Assembly: GCF_028554725.1 (NCBI RefSeq)
Contig: NC_071671.1
Coordinates: 43,656,001-43,720,000 of the forward strand
Reading direction: 5' to 3'
DNA from: Zeugodacus cucurbitae
Taxonomy: Eukaryota; Arthropoda; Insecta; Diptera; Tephritidae
Length of the DNA: 64,000 nt
Shown: piece after piece, positions 58,504 to 64,000 of the stretch
Layout of the letters: every line of letters begins with the position of its first letter
Numbering within the stretch: the first letter of the stretch is position 1
Program-made: the position numbers and the translations under genes
The notes under the pieces: model-generated
Database searches by the model: none
Told to the model about the DNA's origin: nothing
Seen by the model: the letters and a program-made list of their open reading frames with translations, nothing else

Positions 58504-61500
58504 TACATATATGTACATATTTATTAAATAGAAATATACTTCCATTGTCATTTATTTATAACGATTCACTCATGCGCACATATGAATGTATGTGCGAGTA
58601 TACAAGTTGGTCCTTTAAAGTGACACAAAGTGTGCGAACAGTGCAATTTACACGTACCGAATGCCAGAAAATTATGATATATGATCTCATGTCAGAGATA
58701 CAACAACAACACCAACGTGTATGGTATGGAGCACACGAGAGCTTTATTTTGATTTATGAACGGTGACACAAATTGTTTCCTCACCAAAAGGCGCGCACAC
58801 GCCAATATTATTACGACGTGCAACAAAGCAAACTCAATTACATACAAACATTTATATATATTCTTATATTTATATGTGTTGGTAAGCTGCATATTCATAC
58901 ACAAGTCCATAAGTAGCTCATCAGTAGTTAGATATGAAGTAGGAAATCAAAGAACCAAAGCAAACGAAAGAAAGCAATGGACCTGGCCATCCACGAACCA
59001 GTCAAGCGTTGACAAGTCAAAGTGAATTGCGGAATGTATTTTATGTGGATTTTACATGCATCGCATACCTGTGTGTTTGTGTGGGTTTTCGTGCATTGTG
59101 TAGGTTTCTTGGCGTTATGAAAATATGCTTACATAATATTTGTGGTTGAATAAAAGGAAATCACTTTGCGTATTAGCCGGATACACAAACTTAGATGGCT
59201 AAGTAGCTACTTATGGGTTTGCTAGTTGTATTGTATTCCACTTATGACTATAATAAATTGTATTTGTTCCTTGTGTGCGCCTAACTGTATGCTATTACAT
59301 TTGTATGTGTGTGTGTGTGCGTGCAACTGTTTCTGCTGGCACTTTGACAGCTCAAGTAAAATGTCTGTCACTGTTCAAAGTAAATACGATTTACGATGTC
59401 TAGGGACTCAAGCGTCACATGGCGTTTCTATATGTATGTGATAGAGCTCCTACATACACACAAATACAACTGACTGAATGAAGATTTTTTTACAAAAGCG
59501 AGAAATAGCTTTTTATTGTTCCTGCTACCGATTGCTGCCACATATTATTGTTGTTTCTGTTATTCTACTATTGTTGCTATTATTGTAGCTCACATGTTGG
59601 CGCACAGTTGCCGACGTCACTCACTACTCACTATGCCTGGGCAGTAAACTATATGACGTTGTGCGTAGCAGCGACGCATGTTGCCTCACTCATGGTCTCA
59701 CTCTCCGCTGCCCGTATGCGGCGCATTAGTTGCGCCTCTATGGTTATGCATGCGGCATTGTATTAAGTGGCATTAAGCTGCTCTTATGCTTGTGGCAAGC
59801 GAGCGTGTAAATTCTCATTTTATGCGATAGCACGTTTCCTTTGCCATTTTATTGCACATATTATTTAGCATTGCTTGCTTTGCTTTACTTTGCTTTTGTT
59901 CGACGTTTATTCTTGTTTAACAGCTTAACTGCGTTTATCCTTCAAATGACCTCGAAAGTATTTATTTATAAATATGTTTAGTTTTCGTGTAATATGTTTA
60001 GTTTATGTGTAAGAGATTTTATTTTCGGGAAATAGAAAGACTTTGGAGATATTTATAATTAATTGTTTTATATTAAATTATATTTATTTCATAATTCAGG
60101 TATCCACATATATCAGAAGGCCATAACGATATTAGAACAAGTGATATTTTATATTGGCTCAGAAGTGATTTTGAATCGGTAATATCTGGGAGAAATAGGA
60201 AATATAAAAACCCAGCAGCTTTTAACCTAAATATAACGGTTTTGCCCCTATGGAATAAAAACTTATGGAAATAATTTATCTCATCAAGAACAATTACATT
60301 TAGGCGCTACGAACTCGGGTGTGGCTCTCAACTGTATCCTACAATCTGCGATCGCTTCCTGCTCAGGCATCAATATTGTTTGATTCGGAATGCTATATAG
60401 CCAAGCACTGACATTTCTTCGCGCAGGGTCCCATAGTCCACGAAATATGAAAGTTCCATTATCTATGACTTCAAGACTTTATTTCTTCCGATACTTCAAA
60501 CGAACGATAAGAGAGAACGCGAACCATGCATGCATTGAGATCGACTCAGCTTAGATTATCATTCCTTTGCAGCAAACATCCTTTTTCTTATGACAAACAT
60601 TTTCCTTGGCCTACCGTCGGATGACTTCAATGGAAAATAGCCTACTTTTACTTGAAACAGGGTTATGAATAACAACTACAACAAAGGAAACATTTCGGTT
60701 AAAGCCAATAATCGAAAATTCTCTTTCATTTTCCTCATTTTATCGAAAATACTAATCATAAAGTATATGTTACGAAGTAATTTTCTACTGATTCGTTATT
60801 CCTTACTTCGAATTTCGCATATAAATTTTCCATTACAAATTTGTATCTGTTTGCAAGTCCGAAAGCAGATGTGCACTTATGTTGCACAACAAGTGGTCAT
60901 TTTCTTGCGTACTCTAACATTCACCGCTCTCCACTTACAACAGGTAATTTGTCTCTGTCAAATAACAGCAAATGGTCATTGACAAATGATAATCGGCTGC
61001 TTTGGCAGATAGCTTGCTCACACTTCCCTTGATCGAACGCAGAGGCCCAGGCGTGTCCTCCACTTCCACTTCGAGTGAAAGTCTGGTAGTTAGTGCAGCA
61101 AATGAAATGGCTGCACTTTGGCAATAATGGTGGTGGTGATGTAAGTAGATATTTATATATGTATGGAAGCATCTAGGTATGTATGTTGTATATTAAGTTG
61201 GTATATAAGCTTACATATGTTAGCATTTGTGTCACTGATGTGAGCAAAATACAAATTATTAGATGCAAGAGGAGGAGAGATTCTGATGGTGTAGAGTGTA
61301 TATTTTGCTTTTAATTGCAACATTGTGGTGCTTATGCGTAAGAGCATTAAGTTTTTCCAACTATAGTGGTCAATATTAATTATTACAATACCTTAACTAA
61401 GAATAAATTGTATTAAATTTGTAATAATTTACCTGATGATACCTGTGAGCAAATAATAACAAAAAAACAAAGTTTAGAGAATATAAATTATTTGTCGGTG

Positions 61501-61837
61501 CTACGTATGCTTATTGATGTAGAATAAACCTTATTCATCCTTATTCACGATAATTATATTTAATTTAATATTTATTATCGAGGCACGATTAAGCGGTCTG
61601 TAAAATTAACCCAATAGCCATATATCTGACATACAGTACCCGAATGATAGACAAAAAACTGTTGTTCCATTGTCCTCTTGCATTCTTGTACTGAATCAGT
61701 GGACCTCTCACGAGTTCGGTAGGCGGTGTTTGAGGACTAGCACCTGCGAGACTACGCGATCAGTTTGGTGAAGGGAGTATCGTAGAAGGTCAACTGAACA
61801 ACTTGCTTTAAGCAAATTTCAACTCGCCGAAATGTAA
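58504..61837. other. Mostly gene-free DNA
   Basis: CA/TG-rich and GC-richer DNA at 58540-59920, then AT-rich. The only coding-like signal is the open run at 60287-60478. Short frames near 60920-61170 overlap on both strands and are not supported. Sequence from about 61700 may already belong to the LINE fragment that follows. Confidence 0.45.
60287..60478 (-). pseudogene. Unidentified 64-codon coding-like run
   Basis: On the minus strand the frame between a TAA (60479-60481) and a TGA (60284-60286) is open for 64 codons and reads like real protein rather than AT-rich noise. It includes IDNGTFIFRGLWDPARRNVS, AWLYSIPNQTILMPEQEAIA and DCRIQLRATPEFVAPKCNCS in order. It has no ATG at its start, so it is either an exon or a piece of a decayed gene or mobile element. 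An AG that could serve as acceptor lies just upstream (CTTGAAG|TC, about 60470), but it is weak. I do not recognise the family. Confidence 0.4.
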
Positions 61838-62376
61838 GCGGTCCTTACTGGAAACTGTCCATTGGATTCACATGCCGTGAGGCTAAACATCCTTCACAAT
61901 GAAAGTTCTCAATTTTGCATGGAGAAAGACAAGATTGTAACATATAGACAATTTTGCCTTCACTGTCCAGCTTTTGTTAGACTGAGGCTAAAATATCTCG
62001 ATAAGCTCGATAGAAAGAGCTGTAGGACCATGGTTGGCATTCATTCGGTCACAGCCTAGTAGCGGCACATGCCCATAAGATGGGGCTGTCAGATCGGGAG
62101 GAATGCAGAAAATGTCAAGAATGAAATATCTCTTGTGCGTTTGTCCTGAGTTAGCGAGACAGCGTTTTAGGTACTTAGGGGCTCCACAATACGATAAGTT
62201 AGAGCAGATATCGTTAGTGAAGCCTCATAAACTATTAAAATTCACGTCAGCCGCAGGCATCCTAAACGATGACTAATACTCAGGGAACATGTGCAGGCAC
62301 TCCATTCTGGTATCGCAAAGGACCATAACTGGTCTATGCGTGGCCTGCAGGCCTACCAGACCAACCTAACCTATCC
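61838..62376 (+). mobile_element. LINE 3' end (RNase-H-type, LOA/I-like) with doubled C-terminus
   Basis: Two successive, degenerate versions of the Cys/His-rich C-terminal domain of an RNase-H-bearing non-LTR retrotransposon. The first (61838 to about 61990) reads VLTGNCPLDSHAVRLNILHN, then FCMEKDK and CPAFVRLRLKYL. The second (about 62000-62276, with a stop and frameshifts) reads KSCRTMVGI, GHSLVAAHAHKMGLSDREEC then RKCQE, and CPELARQRFRYLGAPQYDKL, ending AAGILNDD-stop. Both follow the TGH...HA..(L/M)(G/N)...C...CP...R.R..YL pattern. The 3' UTR ends with CCAACCTAACCTATCC, the short tail seen on such elements. The clade name is uncertain, and no RT domain is present. Confidence 0.6.
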
Positions 62377-62521
62377 TATTAACCGCCTAAACAAATTTGT
62401 TACAGGCACAAAGGGCTTTGTCGATACCTGAAGATCTGTAGTAACCCTGTTAGGGAGTCTGCTGCATTATAAATGATTGGCGATTTTAGCTGTCTAAGTG
62501 GGATCCATAAATCTAACCTAA

Positions 62522-63452
62522 AACAAGTTAGGAAGGGCTAAGTTCGGGTGTAACCGAACATTTTATACTCTTGCAATTTATTTATTTAACTTTATTTATA
62601 TTATATAATACACAATTTGACCCACATATTCGTCATAAATATTGTATAAAGTCCATTGACAGTTGGAAACCACAATATTAGGTTAGAAGCACCGAGGTCC
62701 TCGTGTTCGATATATGGGGCCTTAAAAACCTATGGTACGATTTCGGCGATTTTTAGAATGGGGCTGCCACACTATAAACATAATATTTGTGCAAAGTTCT
62801 GCATCGATATCTTCACTAGTGCTTACTTTATATATTGTAAAGTAAACGATTCAGATCGTCTTCAAAGTTCTGGTATATAGGAAGTAGGCGTGGTTGTGAA
62901 GCGATTTGGCCTATTTTCACAACATATCATTGGGATGTAAGGAAACTATTACAAACCAAGTTTCATTGAAATCGGTCGAGTAGTTCTTGAGATATGGTTT
63001 TTGACCCATAAGTGGGTCCATTTCCATTTTGGAAAAAAATCTGAGTGTAGTTTCCATCTGCCATTTCTTATGTGAAATTTAGTGTTTCTGCCGTTTTTCG
63101 TTAGTGAGTTGACCCACTTTTAGTAATTTTCAACCTAACCTTTGTATGGGAGGTGGGCGTGGATATTATCCGATTTCTTTCATTTTTGGACTGTATTAAG
63201 AAGTGGCTAAAAAAGACTTATCTTTTTATCTTAATTTTTACTCAAGTTACAGCTTGCACGGACGGACAGACGGACGGACAGACAGACGGACGGACAGACA
63301 GACATTCGGATTTGAACTCCACTCTTCACCCTGATCACTTTGGTATATATAACCCTATATCTAACTCGTTTAGTTTTGGGTCTTACAAACAACCGTTATG
63401 TGAACAAAACTATAATACTCTCTAGCAACTTTGTTGCGAGAGTATAAAAATG
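62522..63452 (+). mobile_element. DINE-like non-autonomous element, copy 9
   Basis: About 0.93 kb with both ends: AACAAGTTAGGAAGGGCTAA, the TTCGGGTGTAACCGAA hairpin, TTTTATACTCTTGCAA, a long GGAC/AGAC array (about 63258-63303) and the 3' hairpin ending TTGCGAGAGTATAAAAAT. It is close to copy 2 across its first 700 bp. It lacks about 265 bp that copy 2 has between 5905 and 6176, including the GGGGCCACGCCCACTT block. No genes are carried. Confidence 0.82.
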
Positions 63453-64000
63453 AAGAAATGTCACTTCACTTCCCCTCAGCTAATAATAGAAATTGCAATA
63501 TGGGGTAGTGTGTCATATCTTAATATGGATCTGGCGATCTAGAGTTTGCTTGTTCTAAGATGTATGGCAGACGTATATGTTTTTAAAATTATATCCACAT
63601 CTTTTAAAATTGTCAGGTCCATTAACAAAATTCTTATTCCACAGAGGGAAAAAAATACCAGAGTGTTAGTTTATTGGAGTGGCATGTGTGTTAAAGATAT
63701 TTAACCACTATAAAACGGCATATCACACGCCAGCTACGAACTGTAGTAGACACTTCTAGAGTTGCTCTATGATTTTATTAACAATCGAGTATTTTAATTT
63801 ATTTCAAAGAAATGATTAACTAATAAAATTGAAGTCTTTTGACACATTATACCAAATATTGCCTCGATTATTTAAAAAGTAAATTTTAAAGCATTGAATA
63901 GAAAAAAAGAAGTTCGAGTTATGGAAGTTCCACTGTTTTTCAATATAGTTCGATTCTACTTTTTGTTTATTCTTAAGCAATAAATCCCAATTTATCAAAT
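63453..64000. other. Gene-free DNA
   Basis: About 550 bp of AT-rich sequence at the window's end with no supported gene or repeat. Confidence 0.6.

Noticed and set aside
61043..61126. Possible terminal exon on the plus strand after AACGCAG (open 27 codons, then TAA)
   Set aside because: The acceptor is weak, the run is short and Ser-rich, and overlapping frames on the minus strand are equally open.

Overview
This window looks like non-coding, repeat-rich nuclear DNA of a higher dipteran fly, probably a true fruit fly (Tephritidae). It is AT-rich, full of short microsatellites, and carries many copies of a DINE-like dispersed element together with RTE, Tigger/pogo, Tc1, Helitron and RNase-H-type LINE sequences. 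The assignment to Tephritidae is an inference from the repeat style. I see no complete host protein gene, no rRNA, no convincing tRNA and no CRISPR array. The only host-gene signals are a candidate 95-bp internal exon on the minus strand (28630-28724), an unidentified 64-codon open run on the minus strand (60287-60478) and a weak 5'-leader-like stretch near 44227-44410. The window is best read as intergenic or intronic DNA.

Layout. A DINE-like element lies at 1867-3632 with a 537-bp pogo-type MITE nested in it, and a second copy lies at 5209-6393. A deletion-riddled RTE retrotransposon (plus strand) lies at 10192-12272. DINE-like copies follow at 17146-18492 and 18996-19543. The 19.5-30 kb stretch holds an unclassified repeat-like block (24270-24910), a 120-bp TA-flanked MITE (27744-27863) and the candidate exon. 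At 30044-33254 (minus) is a full-length RTE copy with an uninterrupted 996-codon ORF that nevertheless has substitutions at key endonuclease and RT residues. DINE-like sequences recur at 35385-36563 and 38626-38765. A Tc1 remnant (41573-42060) sits next to a short non-autonomous Helitron (42176-42661). A decayed Helitron with helicase remnants (44481-46254, minus) carries a DINE fragment inside it. An RTE fragment is at 46911-47278. A Tigger/pogo element with both inverted repeats and TA target duplications is at 53794-55826. Another RTE 3' portion is at 56419-57310 (minus), followed by a tail-to-tail DINE composite at 57703-58503. A LINE 3' end with a doubled C-terminal domain (61838-62376) and a last DINE copy (62522-63452) close the window.

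How the parts relate. The recognisable genes belong to mobile elements. The RTE ORF encodes an endonuclease plus reverse transcriptase, and the other RTE pieces are its 5'-truncated or internally deleted relatives. The Tigger transposase is broken in two places and lacks one catalytic aspartate. The DINE-like copies and MITEs have no coding capacity and would depend on enzymes encoded elsewhere. Recognised mobile DNA totals roughly 19-20 kb, about 30% of the window. Family names come from motifs read by eye and recalled family knowledge; no database search was made.
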